DNA from: Neolewinella marina
GTDB taxonomy: Bacteria > Bacteroidota > Bacteroidia > Chitinophagales > Saprospiraceae
NCBI RefSeq assembly: GCF_002631205.1
Contig: NZ_PDLO01000002.1
Location: 248,001 to 312,000 of the forward strand
Direction of reading: 5' to 3'
Length of the DNA stretch: 64,000 nucleotides
Shown here piece by piece: positions 1-8,880 of this stretch (its first letter is position 1; each line of letters begins with the position of its first letter). The translations under genes and the position numbers were made by a program. Under the pieces are notes generated by a model. It saw only the letters and a list, made by a program, of their open reading frames with translations. It was not told the origin of the DNA and ran no database searches.

Positions 1-3000
1 GGTGATGGTATTCCAATCCGGTCGGCAGCAACAGTGGCCCCTGCGCGTGAAAGCGATACTTCGGTTCCTTCACCGAAACCGGCGCCGAATACCCGAATGG
101 CAAAGAAGCCGCTGGGCACGTACATCGATGCGGAGTGCGGCGTATACGACTCAATCCCCGTAACCTGGATTTGCTCGGTAGTCACCACCGTTTCTTCGCA
201 GGCTTCGTTGGTCGCCGCGAGGGTGACGTCGTACACCCCGATCGGAAACTCCCGTACCGGGTAGCGCTGGGTACTGCTGCTGCCGTCGTCGAAGTCCCAC
301 AGAATAGATTCCGCCCGCCGGCTGTTGGCCACGAAGGCGAAGCGGTTGCCGAAGCGGGAGTACTCGATTTCCGCGTGGGGCTGCTCGGCAATAACCTCCA
401 GCCGCACCCGGTAGGAGAAGGCGAAGGAGGAAGAGATCCGCAGGTATACTTCATCAGGATCGAGGCACTCCACCTCGAGGGTGGTGCGTTGGGGACCGAG
501 CGGTTGGTTGATAAGGGGGAACGTCCTCAGTATGCGTCCCTGGCCGTTGTAGAGGTGGACGAAGAGGTCTGCCCCGGTATTGTTGCTCTCGTTCTCGTAA
601 TCCAGGTGGATCATGAAGGAAGCCAAGTCCGCGTTCTGGAGCCGGAAATAATCTTCCCGGTCCTGAGTTTCTCCGAGGAAACCAACCCGGCCCACGAAGG
701 AATTCCCGACGGGTGCTCCCTCCATCCTGGTGTTGTTTGGTTCCGGATCCGGCCCGAAGCGCGGTTCGATCAGGTCGTACTTCAGTTCATATCCAAAACA
801 GAAGGTGGAGTAGATGCGGAAAAAAACGGTGTCCCGCGCCCGCCCGTAGGCGAATAGCGTATCGGTCCGGGTCCCCGTAACCGGCTGGTTGTTGTTGGCC
901 CGGCTGGTGAGGAGGGTGCCGCTTTTTGCGTAGATGTAGGCTGAGGCATCGGCGCCTCCGTTGTCGCTGGTGTTGTGGTAGGTGACCATCAGCCGTACGG
1001 CACCATCATCGGGCAGCACCGCCTGGAAGTAGTCTTCCCGGTCTTGGGTGGTGGCGGTCAGGTAGCCGATGCGGCCTTCAATTTTCTCGTTGTAGGGGAT
1101 GGGGGCCGCCTGCTCCCGGGTGTCATTGGGTTCTGTGTTGCCGGCAGTCGGCGGGGGCAGCAGCTCATACTCCAGGGTGTAGCCGAAGCTGAAGGTGGAA
1201 TACACGCGGAAGTAGATGGTATCCCGCGCCCGGCAGTGGGCGATGAGGGTAGCCGTAGCCTTGCCGTCCACCGCTACATTATTCGACGCGGCGCTGGTGA
1301 GCAGGGTACCGTCACCGTCGTAGATGTAGGCTGAAGCATCCGCGCCGGGGTTGTTACTTGTGTTCTCGTAGGTGATGGTCAGGCGCACCGAGCCGTCGTC
1401 GGGCAGGATGGCCTGGTAGAAGTCCTCCCGGTCCTGGGAAGTCGCATCTGAATAACCAATGCGGCCCTCCGTCGCCGCCCGGTGAGCAATCGGCGAGGCG
1501 TTGAAGCGGTCGTTGTTGGGCTCGGGGTCGGGCTCGGTAGGCGGCGGCAGGACTTCGTAGGTGACCCTGTAGCCAAAGCTGAAGGTCGAGTAAATGCGGA
1601 AATACATAGTATCCCTTGCGCGCCCGTAGGCATAGAGGGTGGCGGACTCCTGCCCGCTGGCCGGAACGTTGTTGGTAGCCACGCTCGTCAGCAGGGTGCC
1701 GTCGCCGTCGTAGATGTAGGCCGAAGCGTCCGCCCCGGGGTTGCCGCTTTCGTTGAGGTAGGTGACGGATAGTTTCACCGTACCATCGTCCGGCAATACC
1801 GCCCGGAAGTAATCCTCCCGGTCCTGTCCGGTGCCGCTACTGAAGCCAATGCGGCCCTCCGTCTCCTGGTTATAGGGCAGCAATGCCGCGGTGGCCCGAT
1901 CGTCGTTGGGCTCCTGGTCGCCGCCGGTTTCCGGCTCCAGCACATCCACCCGCAGGCGGTAGCCGAAGCTGAAGGTGGAATAGATGCGGAAATACACGAC
2001 ATCCTGCGCCCGCCCGGGGGCGTAGAGGGTGTCGGTTCTGCTGTCGCCGGCGGCCACGTTGTTCGTCGCGCTGGAGCGCAGCAGCGTACCATTGGCGGCG
2101 TAGATGTAGGCTGAGGCGTCGGCACCGGAATTGTTGCTGGTGTTGAGGTAGGTGACGATCAGCCGTACCGTGCCATCGTCCGAAAGTGTGGTCTTGAAGT
2201 AGTCCTCCCGGTCCTGGGTAGTCGCGTACAGGTAGCCGATGCGCCCCTCGGTGAGGGTGGAGAGTGGCAGGGCGGCCGCCGTTTCCCGCCGGTCGTTCGG
2301 CTCCGGGTCGCCGGCGGTGGGCGGGGGCAGCAGCTCGTATTCGAGGGTATAGCCGAAGCTGAAGGTGGAGTACACGCGGAAATAGACCGTATCCTTTCCC
2401 CGGCCGTAGGCCGTAAGGGTGGCGGTTTGTTGACTTCCCGCTCCTACGTTGTTGGTGGCCAGGGAGGTCAGCAGGGTGCCGTCTCCGTCGTAGATGTAGG
2501 CCGAGGCATCGGCGCCCGGATTATTGCTGGTGTTGTCGTAGGTGATCGTCAGCTGTACCGTGCCGTCGTCGGGCAGTATCGCCCGGTAGTAATCCTCCCT
2601 GTCCTGTCCCGAGCCACTGAGGTAACCGATGCGCCCTTCCGTGACTTCCCGGTGGGCCACGGGGGCAGCGGTAGACCGGTCGTCGTTCGGTTCGGGATCT
2701 GCATCCGTTGGCGGCGGCAGCAGATCGTAACTGACGGTATAGCCGAAGCAAAAGGTGGAATTAAGCCGGAAGTACATTTTTCCCTTGGCCCGGGAGTAGG
2801 CGTAGATCGTATCCGTGACCGTGGCCCCGATGGCTACGTTGTTGCGCGCCTGGCTGGCCAGCAGACTGCCGTTGGCGTCGTAGACGTAGGCTACGGCATC
2901 CGCACCCGCATTCCCGCTGGTGTTCGTATACGTAACCCGCAGGCGGACCGTCCCGTCACCGGGAAGTTCCGTGGTGAAGTAATCGTCGCGATCGACGGCA

Positions 3001-3164
3001 GAGCAGCCCACGGTACCCAGCAGCGACGATGCAGCCGCGAGATCATCCGCGGCATTCAGGCTGTTATTGGGCTCGGTTTCTACCTGTCCAAAGGCAATTA
3101 GGGGAAGGACCGTGAAGGCTGCCAAGAGGCAGTTACGGACCAGGGAGTTGATTTTCCTGACCAT
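1..3164 (-). CDS. Secreted multi-repeat protein with seven PPC-like domains and a PKD domain (partial, 3' end outside window)
   Basis: The frame from the ATG at 3164 stays open to the window edge (about 1054 codons), so the C-terminus is missing. Residues 1-27 form a signal peptide (MVRKINSLVRNCLLAAF... ending IAFGQ). Seven repeats of about 130 residues (390 bp period) follow. Each starts EPNN/EPND, has a QDREDYF-like motif, a GADASAYIYDGDG-like strand and an FSFGY-like strand. This is the pattern of bacterial pre-peptidase C-terminal (PPC) beta-sandwich domains. A PKD-like domain follows (ILWDFDDGSSST), then an unassigned beta-rich segment (VFGAGFGEGTEV) running into the edge. Repeats 2-6 are very alike and repeats 1 and 7 more diverged, so the array probably grew by internal duplication. 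Export through T9SS is inferred from the other large secreted proteins nearby; the sorting tail would lie outside the window. Role unknown, perhaps adhesion or a cell-surface scaffold. Confidence 0.85.
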   Translation of the reverse strand, partial: MVRKINSLVRNCLLAAFTVLPLIAFGQVETEPNNSLNAADDLAAASSLLGTVGCSAVDRDDYFTTELPGDGTVRLRVTYTNTSGNAGADAVAYVYDANGSLLASQARNNVAIGATVTDTIYAYSRAKGKMYFRLNSTFCFGYTVSYDLLPPPTDADPEPNDDRSTAAPVAHREVTEGRIGYLSGSGQDREDYYRAILPDDGTVQLTITYDNTSNNPGADASAYIYDGDGTLLTSLATNNVGAGSQQTATLTAYGRGKDTVYFRVYSTFSFGYTLEYELLPPPTAGDPEPNDRRETAAALPLSTLTEGRIGYLYATTQDREDYFKTTLSDDGTVRLIVTYLNTSNNSGADASAYIYAANGTLLRSSATNNVAAGDSRTDTLYAPGRAQDVVYFRIYSTFSFGYRLRVDVLEPETGGDQEPNDDRATAALLPYNQETEGRIGFSSGTGQDREDYFRAVLPDDGTVKLSVTYLNESGNPGADASAYIYDGDGTLLTSVATNNVPASGQESATLYAYGRARDTMYFRIYSTFSFGYRVTYEVLPPPTEPDPEPNNDRFNASPIAHRAATEGRIGYSDATSQDREDFYQAILPDDGSVRLTITYENTSNNPGADASAYIYDGDGTLLTSAASNNVAVDGKATATLIAHCRARDTIYFRVYSTFSFGYTLEYELLPPPTAGNTEPNDTREQAAPIPYNEKIEGRIGYLTATTQDREDYFQAVLPDDGAVRLMVTYHNTSDNGGADASAYIYAKSGTLLTSRANNNQPVTGTRTDTLFAYGRARDTVFFRIYSTFCFGYELKYDLIEPRFGPDPEPNNTRMEGAPVGNSFVGRVGFLGETQDREDYFRLQNADLASFMIHLDYENESNNTGADLFVHLYNGQGRILRTFPLINQPLGPQRTTLEVECLDPDEVYLRISSSFAFSYRVRLEVIAEQPHAEIEYSRFGNRFAFVANSRRAESILWDFDDGSSSTQRYPVREFPIGVYDVTLAATNEACEETVVTTEQIQVTGIESYTPHSASMYVPSGFFAIRVFGAGFGEGTEVSLSRAGATVAADRIGIPS

Positions 3165-3305
3165 TTCTCATAGTGTTCGTAAGCGCGCTGCGCACTTCCT
3201 ACCCAAATACCACCGGTCAGGAAGCATATGCAGCCTCTATAAATTCCGGGTTTTTAAGGGACTACACAAGTTTTCCCCGGATATTTTGGTTGGATGTACC
3301 TATTA

Positions 3306-3328
3306 CCCCGGCACCCGCGGCCGCGCCC
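3306..3328 (+). repeat. 23-bp GC-rich repeat, copy 1 (copy 2 at 52646-52668)
   Basis: This 23-bp stretch, containing the palindrome CGCGGCCGCG, is identical to 52646-52668. Both copies lie in divergent intergenic regions, 40-47 bp upstream of a plus-strand start codon. A shared regulator site or a dispersed repeat are both possible. Confidence 0.6.
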
Positions 3329-3362
3329 CCACGGAATGCCCGCACTCCCCACCGCCCTGGCT

Positions 3363-3370
3363 TACCTTTG
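3363..3370 (+). promoter_or_regulatory. -7 box TACCTTTG directly in front of the FAD oxidoreductase start
   Basis: It matches the Bacteroidota -7 consensus TAnnTTTG exactly. It ends 5 nt before the ATG at 3376, so a transcript from it would have almost no leader. No clear -33 TTTG is visible upstream. Confidence 0.5.
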
Positions 3371-3375
3371 CCGCC

Positions 3376-4638
3376 ATGTCTTCAACCCCCATCGTGATCG
3401 TTGGTGCCGGGCCCGCCGGTGCCGCCACCGCCCTGCGGCTTTCTTACCTGGGCATCCCCAGCGTCCTCATCGACAAGGCCTCCTTCCCACGCGACAAGGT
3501 GTGCGGCGATGCGATTTCCGGCAAGGTCCCCACCCTGCTCAACCGCCTGGATCCGGCCATCATGGACCGCTTCCGCCGCCGCTTCACCCCGGCCGACGTG
3601 TGGGGCATCCGCTTTTACCCCCCCAGCCGCAAACTCATCGAACTGCCCTTTAAGGTGGGTTACGAACGCATTCCCGACGAGGCTCCGGGCTACGTGAGCA
3701 AGCGCATCGACTTCGATGCCTTCCTGATCGAGGAAGTGCGCCGCCGGCCCGACATCGACCTGCGACTGGAAACGGAGATCGTCGCTACCGAACGCAACGG
3801 GCAAGGCTACCACCTGCGGGCTAAAAGCGGAGAGACGTGGGACTGCCAGCTCCTCATCGACGGCAGCGGGGCCCATAGCAAGTTCAGCCGCCACGAAGCA
3901 GGCCTCGACACCGACAAGGACCACCACGCCGCCGCCGTGCGGGCCTACTACCGGGGCGTGACGGGCTTTCACCCGGACAACTTCATCGAACTCCACTTCC
4001 TGGACGACTATAACCCCGGTTACTTCTGGATCTTTCCCCTGCCGAACGGGGAGGCCAACGTGGGACTCGGCATGCGCTCCGACATCGTGAAGAAGAAGGG
4101 ACTCAACCTGCGCCGGGAACTCGACGCCATCGTGGCCTCGGAGCAGTTCCGCGACCGCTTCCGCGGCGCGGAGCAGATCACCCCCACGGTGGGGTACGGA
4201 CTGCCCCTGGGTTCCAAGGACCGCACCCTCTCGGGCGACCATTACCTGCTTACGGGTGATGCCGGTCACCTCATCGACCCCCTCACCGGGGAAGGGATCG
4301 GGAATGCCGTCTATTCAGGCTTTATCGCCGCGGAGCTGGCCGAGAAGTGCGTGGCGGAAAACCGCTTCGACGCGGCTTTCCTGGCGGCCTACGACGTGCG
4401 GATCGAACGGGTACTGCGCACCGAACTCCGGCTGAGCTACCGCCTGCAGCAGATTATGCAGTATAAATGGATAACAAATTTCCTTACCGGCATCGTCGCG
4501 GCCAACCCTAAGGTCATCGAACTACTCTGTAGAATGTACACCGACTTCGAATTGCGCAAGCAGTTGGTTAAGCCGGGCTTCTGGTGGAAAATGTTCCGTA
4601 CCAAGACGGGGAAATTACCGGCCATCGTCCGCAAATAA
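3376..4638 (+). CDS. FAD-dependent oxidoreductase, geranylgeranyl reductase family
   Basis: A 420-residue flavoprotein. The Rossmann FAD motif is at residues 6-15 (IVIVGAGPAG). A FPRDKVCGD motif typical of geranylgeranyl-reductase-like proteins lies near residue 40, DGSGA near 170, and the second FAD motif GDAGHLIDPLTGEGIG near 295. The family (PF01494/PF04820-like) reduces or hydroxylates isoprenoid or other lipid substrates; in Bacteroidota such genes are usually annotated only as geranylgeranyl reductase family, and I cannot name the substrate. An upstream in-frame extension exists, but the ATG at 3376 places the GxGxxG motif at the normal distance from the N-terminus and follows a -7 box. 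The gene stands alone and is followed by a strong terminator at 4750-4791. Confidence 0.85.
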   Translation: MSSTPIVIVGAGPAGAATALRLSYLGIPSVLIDKASFPRDKVCGDAISGKVPTLLNRLDPAIMDRFRRRFTPADVWGIRFYPPSRKLIELPFKVGYERIPDEAPGYVSKRIDFDAFLIEEVRRRPDIDLRLETEIVATERNGQGYHLRAKSGETWDCQLLIDGSGAHSKFSRHEAGLDTDKDHHAAAVRAYYRGVTGFHPDNFIELHFLDDYNPGYFWIFPLPNGEANVGLGMRSDIVKKKGLNLRRELDAIVASEQFRDRFRGAEQITPTVGYGLPLGSKDRTLSGDHYLLTGDAGHLIDPLTGEGIGNAVYSGFIAAELAEKCVAENRFDAAFLAAYDVRIERVLRTELRLSYRLQQIMQYKWITNFLTGIVAANPKVIELLCRMYTDFELRKQLVKPGFWWKMFRTKTGKLPAIVRK

Positions 4639-4749
4639 GAAAAATGTTAAAGAGATCAAAAAAACTGTGCGCTTTTGTAACAAAAAGCATTCTGCCGTAG
4701 TTAGGCAGGTAGTTGATTAAGTTTCATATATACTAGTGAGTGTAAAGTG

Positions 4750-4791
4750 AGCCTCCGACCCCATTATGCGGGTCAGGAGGTTCTTTTTTTT
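4750..4791 (+). terminator. Rho-independent terminator of the FAD oxidoreductase
   Basis: A GC-rich stem (CCTCC-ACCC paired with GGGT-GGAGG, positions 4752-4780) with a short loop is followed by a run of T (4781-4791). Orientation and position, 110 bp after the plus-strand stop, fit the oxidoreductase. It lies just beyond the 3' end of the convergent porin gene. Confidence 0.85.
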
Positions 4792-4795
4792 GCCC

Positions 4796-6775
4796 CTAGT
4801 CGAGCAGCCGCCAGCTGGCGCCCAGTCGCAGGGCAGCGTCCGGATACGGGTGCTGGGCCGTCAGGTACAATAACTGGTCGTTGATCAGGGTCTGCGCCTG
4901 GATGTAGCGGACAAAAAATCGAAACCGGGTGACCCGCAGGCTGAAGAAGGGGTCTACCTGTACGTAGAAATTTGTCGCTTGCCGCTCCTGCAGCTGAAAA
5001 CGCTGTAGTACCGGATTGTAGTAGTAGGGCCGATAGCCCGAGGCATAGCGGACGTCCACGCCCAGGTTCACATTCAGTACGCCAAACCATTTTCCCGCGT
5101 AATACAGGCTGTGTTCACCGTACAGTTCTGGCAAGCGGAATACGGTCGCATCGGCCCGTTGCAGCAGCAGCCGGTTGTCCAGCCGGTAGCTGCCGAAGGC
5201 CAGATCGCGCTCTGCCGTAAGCTGCAGTATGCTGTGGGGTCCGTTGCTCTGCTGGGGCAGGCCCGCCTCGTCGAAATAGATGTAGTTCGTGAGCACGCTG
5301 TAGGCCAGTCCGGCGCGTACGCCCACGAAAGGCAGGGTGTAGGCCCCTTCTACCCGCAACTCCAGCGTCTTGCCGAAGTCGCGGTCGTAAAGCATCCGGT
5401 CGTTGAGGTAATAAGTACGTTGGACCAGGTCGGGGGAATAGAGCTGGTTGACGGCCCCGAGTTCCAGTTTGCCGGCCCGGCCGAGATCGAGTTCGCCGGT
5501 GGCCGCTACGCGGTAGTCGCCGATCTGTCCGATGAGGTTCAGCTGCCCCTCCACGAACAACTGCAGGCGGTCGCTGGGCCGCAGCCCGACGCCGGCGTTG
5601 GCCAGGAGGAAGTTGACGGTACTGTCGCCGCGGTCGCCCCCCAGCCGGTGCCACTGGTGGGTCAGGCTGGCCTCGAGGACGTCGCGCTGCACGGTCTCAC
5701 GGCTGGCCGACTGTCCGCGGCGGAAGGTCGAGAAGCCCACCTCGTTACTGACCAGGTCGTGGGTGATGCGGTTGCGCAGTCCGCGGGCGTCAAAGTCAAG
5801 CTCGGGGTATAGGAGATAAAAGCTGGTATCGGTGTCCGTCCGCTCACTCGTCATGCGGTACTGCTGGCGGTCGACCTTAAACTGGTGCTTCAGGGTGAAG
5901 GCCCGCCGCTCCCGCCCCGTCAGGGTATCGGTAGCCGCCCCGAACTGCAGGTACTGGGTAGCGGCAAACTCCCGGTAAGCGTGTCGCAAATAGGTACTGG
6001 CCAGGAAGGGCCGCAGCTGGGCGAGGTTGTCGATCTCCCCGAAGTCCTCCGTCTCGCCGAAGTTGGCAATGCCGCCGTTCTGCTCCTCCTCAAAAGTATT
6101 GGCCGCATAGCTGAAGAATCCGCTGTAGCGGCTCCCCAGGGGACGGACGGACACCCCCACCCCGACGTGGGTATTGCGTACCCGGGCACCCGGATACTGG
6201 TCCTGGTCCCCGACCTGAAAGATGCGTTCGTAGTTCAGCAGGAGGTTTACCCCGTCGGCGAAGTTGCGACTGAACCGGGCGTTTATCAACCCGTCATTCT
6301 GCTCGCTGCCGCGCAGGTATTCCAAGTAGGTGAAGGGTCGCTCGAGGCGGTAGAAGTCGAGGTTTTCCGCGTCCACCTTGTACAGGTCGAACTGCCGGAA
6401 GCCTACCTCCAGGCCGCGGCGGTGTTCCGGGCGGTAGCGCAGGGGGTAGGCTGCCGACCCCAGCTGTCCCAGGGTGGCGTAGTCGAAGTCCACGGCCCGG
6501 TCCGGGGCGTACTGCTGAAAGCCGTTGAGCAGGCTGTCGGAGAAGCGGGTTTCGCGGTTCGGATTGTCGACCCGGTAGAGGAAAATCCCGAAGGTATCCG
6601 GCGCGACCAGACGCTGGTCCTGGGGCCGGCCACGGCGGGCGGAGGCGGCGTCGTAATCCGGATCGTCCGGGTCCAGTTCTCCGGTATCGCTGGGATCCAG
6701 AATCTGGGCGCGGACGCTGGTGCCGAGCAACAACAGCAGGAGCAGCAGGGAACTGTGGCGCAGGATTCTGGTCAT
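4796..6775 (-). CDS. Putative porin (Porin_10-like outer-membrane beta-barrel)
   Basis: A 659-residue protein with a signal peptide at residues 1-23 (MTRILRHSSLLLLLLLLG... SVRAQ). After an acidic linker the whole length consists of alternating beta-strands rich in Tyr, Phe and Arg, such as LEVGFRQFDLY and GVRAGLAYSVLTNYIYF. It ends in a typical barrel strand, LRLGASWRLLD. Length and pattern fit the Bacteroidota putative porin family (PF14121), outer-membrane barrels of unknown substrate. The ATG at 6775 is set by the signal peptide. The gap to fabI upstream holds a 12-G tract. The gene is probably transcribed alone or from fabI readthrough. Confidence 0.8.
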   Translation of the reverse strand: MTRILRHSSLLLLLLLLGTSVRAQILDPSDTGELDPDDPDYDAASARRGRPQDQRLVAPDTFGIFLYRVDNPNRETRFSDSLLNGFQQYAPDRAVDFDYATLGQLGSAAYPLRYRPEHRRGLEVGFRQFDLYKVDAENLDFYRLERPFTYLEYLRGSEQNDGLINARFSRNFADGVNLLLNYERIFQVGDQDQYPGARVRNTHVGVGVSVRPLGSRYSGFFSYAANTFEEEQNGGIANFGETEDFGEIDNLAQLRPFLASTYLRHAYREFAATQYLQFGAATDTLTGRERRAFTLKHQFKVDRQQYRMTSERTDTDTSFYLLYPELDFDARGLRNRITHDLVSNEVGFSTFRRGQSASRETVQRDVLEASLTHQWHRLGGDRGDSTVNFLLANAGVGLRPSDRLQLFVEGQLNLIGQIGDYRVAATGELDLGRAGKLELGAVNQLYSPDLVQRTYYLNDRMLYDRDFGKTLELRVEGAYTLPFVGVRAGLAYSVLTNYIYFDEAGLPQQSNGPHSILQLTAERDLAFGSYRLDNRLLLQRADATVFRLPELYGEHSLYYAGKWFGVLNVNLGVDVRYASGYRPYYYNPVLQRFQLQERQATNFYVQVDPFFSLRVTRFRFFVRYIQAQTLINDQLLYLTAQHPYPDAALRLGASWRLLD

Positions 6776-6836
6776 GGGGATTTAAACGAAATTCAGCCGC
6801 GATCCGTCTGCCGCCGCCCCCATCCGACGGGTGAGC

Positions 6837-6848
6837 GGGGGGGGGGGG
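6837..6848. repeat. 12-bp poly-G tract followed by GGC triplets upstream of the porin gene
   Basis: A G12 run (C12 on the porin coding strand) is followed by four or more GGC units. It lies 62-73 bp upstream of the porin ATG and downstream of fabI. Homopolymers this long are prone to slipped-strand changes, so length variation could alter porin transcription. This is inference. Confidence 0.6.
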
Positions 6849-6869
6849 CGGCGGCGGCGGACCTGGCGG

Positions 6870-7670
6870 TTACTTCAGCGCCTTGGGATTCATGCCCATG
6901 CTGCTGAATCCTCCGTCGTGGAAGAGGTTCTGCATCGTGACGTAGCGGGTCAGGTCGCTGAACAGGGTGGCGCAGTACTCCCCGCAGGCGCGGGCGGAGG
7001 CGTTGCCGAGGGGCGACATATTGTCGGCGTAGTCGAAGAACTCCGTGAAGCCCTTGACGCCCTTGCCGGCGGTGGTCATGGTGGGCGACTGGCTGATGGT
7101 ATTCACCCGTACGTGGTTCTTCTCGCCGAAGTGGTAGCCGAAGCTGCGGGCGAAGCTTTCCAGCAGGGCCTTGGATTCGGCCATTTCGCTGTAGTCCGGG
7201 AAGGTGCGCTGGGCGGCGATGTAGGTGAGGCCCAGGATGCTGCCCCAGTCCGCCATATGATCGCCCTTGTAGAGCACCTGACACATCTTGTGGAAGCTTA
7301 CGGCGCTGATGTCGAAAGTCTTCAGCATCCAGTCGTGCTTCAGGTCGGTGTATTCCTTGCCCTTGCGTACGTTGAGCGACATCCCGATGGCGTGAAGGAC
7401 GAAGTCGATCTTGCCACCCAGCACCTCCTCGGAACGGGTGAAGAGATTTTCCAGGTCTTCGATGCTGGTGGCGTCGGCCGGGATCACCTCGGCGTTCAGC
7501 CGCTCGGCCAACTCGTTGAGGCTGCCGAAACGCAGGGCCACGGGGGCATTGGTGAGGGTGAAGGTAGCGCCCATCTCCGCACAGACCTCGGCGACCTGCC
7601 AGGCGATGCTTTGGTTATCGAGGGCTCCGAAGATGACGCCGCGCTTGCCGGCAAGAAGTTGGGTGCTCAT
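6870..7670 (-). CDS. fabI: Enoyl-[acyl-carrier-protein] reductase (NADH)
   Basis: A 266-residue short-chain dehydrogenase of the FabI type, catalysing the last reduction of each fatty-acid elongation cycle in the cytoplasm. The N-terminus carries the FabI-specific cofactor motif (GVIFGALDNQSIAWQVA). The catalytic region reads LTYIAAQRTFPDYSEMAESK, with the Tyr, Tyr-x6-Lys arrangement of FabI. The C-terminal substrate loop (SPTMTTAGKGVKGF) and SSMGMN are also present. Length matches the family. The ATG at 7670 is preceded by a perfect TACCTTTG box at 7696-7703, giving a leader of about 20 nt. Confidence 0.95.
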   Translation of the reverse strand: MSTQLLAGKRGVIFGALDNQSIAWQVAEVCAEMGATFTLTNAPVALRFGSLNELAERLNAEVIPADATSIEDLENLFTRSEEVLGGKIDFVLHAIGMSLNVRKGKEYTDLKHDWMLKTFDISAVSFHKMCQVLYKGDHMADWGSILGLTYIAAQRTFPDYSEMAESKALLESFARSFGYHFGEKNHVRVNTISQSPTMTTAGKGVKGFTEFFDYADNMSPLGNASARACGEYCATLFSDLTRYVTMQNLFHDGGFSSMGMNPKALK

Positions 7671-7695
7671 ATGGTTTTCGTTTACGTATGAGCGC

Positions 7696-7703
7696 CAAAG
7701 GTA
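7696..7703 (-). promoter_or_regulatory. -7 box TACCTTTG upstream of fabI
   Basis: An exact match to TAnnTTTG on the minus strand, 25 nt before the fabI ATG. No convincing -33 TTTG is seen. Confidence 0.55.
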
Positions 7704-7707
7704 ACGG

Positions 7708-8793
7708 TTAGGCTTTGGTACTGCCGTCTACCCGTTCAGAGACTTTTCGGACGATCAGTGGAAGGAGGTCCGACTCCAGGATTCGGTTGTGTACCACCAC
7801 GGGAGTAGTAAAGCGGGGGGTCCCCTTTTTACTGAGCACCTGCACCCGCATGTCGTAAAGATTTGCGGTGCGTACTACGTCGTAGCGGTACCGCTGCACT
7901 TCGTTGTCGTAGGTGAGGACGAAATAGAATTCCAGGGGCAGCGGGCGGCCGATGAGCAGGAGCTGGGGAGCGTCGAGCATGATGTTTTCGCCCTGCTGTA
8001 CCGGACGGAACCGCCCGGTGAAGGAAGGATATTCCCGGAACTGGGCCCGCACGCCGGCCGTGGCCAGGGCTTGCTGGGCCTCCTGCAGCCGTTCGCGGTT
8101 GATGGCCAGGGGGTCGGCGGGCGCCACTCCCGGAGCCAGTGAATGCGGGCGCCACTGCCCGGTGGGGATGTCGCGGTATTCCATCGGGCCCAGCCGCAGC
8201 TTGTAGTCGAAGGCGGAGAAGGTCGGGGAATAGTAGCCCGGATAGTAGTACGCCAATCCGGCCTCCAGTCCGAGCTCGACTTCCAGCAGCATGGTGTACA
8301 GTCCCAGACTGGCGTCGGCGTAGGCGGGATCGTAGATGCCGGCCTTGGTGTACATCACCCGGCGGCCCACGTCAAAGTAGCTGAAGGCAACCAAGCGATC
8401 ACCGTCATAGATGCGCAGCACTCGGGTATCCAGTACCTGTTGCCCGTCCTCGCTGAAGACGTTGTACTCCAGGTCCTCGCGGGTCTTTTCCGGGTGCTCG
8501 GCCATGTACAGCCGGTTGACGCGCAACAATTCCTCATCCGGCTGGCCAGCCTGCTCGTAGCTCAGTCGGAACCGCTGCTTGTTGCGCCGCAGCAATTTGC
8601 GGTGACGTTTTTTAAAGGAGAACCCTTCCAGCGGCAGGCGGATCTGCAGGCAACCGTGGAGTTCGTCGTCGTCCGTCCGCAAGTAATCGGAAGTATAGAT
8701 GGACTGCCCCGTGGGGCGCCACCCCCGCTCCAGGAAGGCATCCAGGTTTTCCGGCTCAAGAAACTGTCGGGGGTGAATAATGTGAGTGGCCAA
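7708..8793 (-). CDS. Arginyl/leucyl-tRNA--protein transferase homologue (Ate1/Bpt-like)
   Basis: A 361-residue protein. The first two thirds resemble the GNAT-fold aminoacyl-tRNA-protein transferases that attach an amino acid to the N-terminus of target proteins for degradation. The segment FKKRHRKLLRRNKQRFRL matches the basic tRNA-binding segment. The core LGLYTMLLEVELGLEAGLAY followed by YYPGYY matches the conserved Ate1 C-terminal signature. The N-terminal Cys motif of canonical Ate1 is absent, so the substrate amino acid is uncertain. The last 130 residues look like a lineage-specific extension. The start appears to be TTG at 8793; no ATG or GTG upstream keeps the frame. It ends 37 bp before the fabI start. 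Confidence 0.65.
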   Translation of the reverse strand: MATHIIHPRQFLEPENLDAFLERGWRPTGQSIYTSDYLRTDDDELHGCLQIRLPLEGFSFKKRHRKLLRRNKQRFRLSYEQAGQPDEELLRVNRLYMAEHPEKTREDLEYNVFSEDGQQVLDTRVLRIYDGDRLVAFSYFDVGRRVMYTKAGIYDPAYADASLGLYTMLLEVELGLEAGLAYYYPGYYSPTFSAFDYKLRLGPMEYRDIPTGQWRPHSLAPGVAPADPLAINRERLQEAQQALATAGVRAQFREYPSFTGRFRPVQQGENIMLDAPQLLLIGRPLPLEFYFVLTYDNEVQRYRYDVVRTANLYDMRVQVLSKKGTPRFTTPVVVHNRILESDLLPLIVRKVSERVDGSTKA

Positions 8794-8880
8794 GGGGCGG
8801 TGGGGTAACGGGTAACGGAGCTATAAAAATAAACCCCGCGGAGTAACCAAATTGTTTTATTGTCCCCCAAGGTTGTCGGG

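Noticed and set aside
135-3000. Several plus-strand open frames of 60-240 codons across the first 3 kb
   Set aside because: They are shadows of the minus-strand repeat gene, recur with its 390-bp period and have no domain signature.
3067-3375. N-terminal extension of the FAD oxidoreductase
   Set aside because: It would overlap the start of the divergent repeat protein, and the GxGxxG motif normally begins within the first 15 residues.
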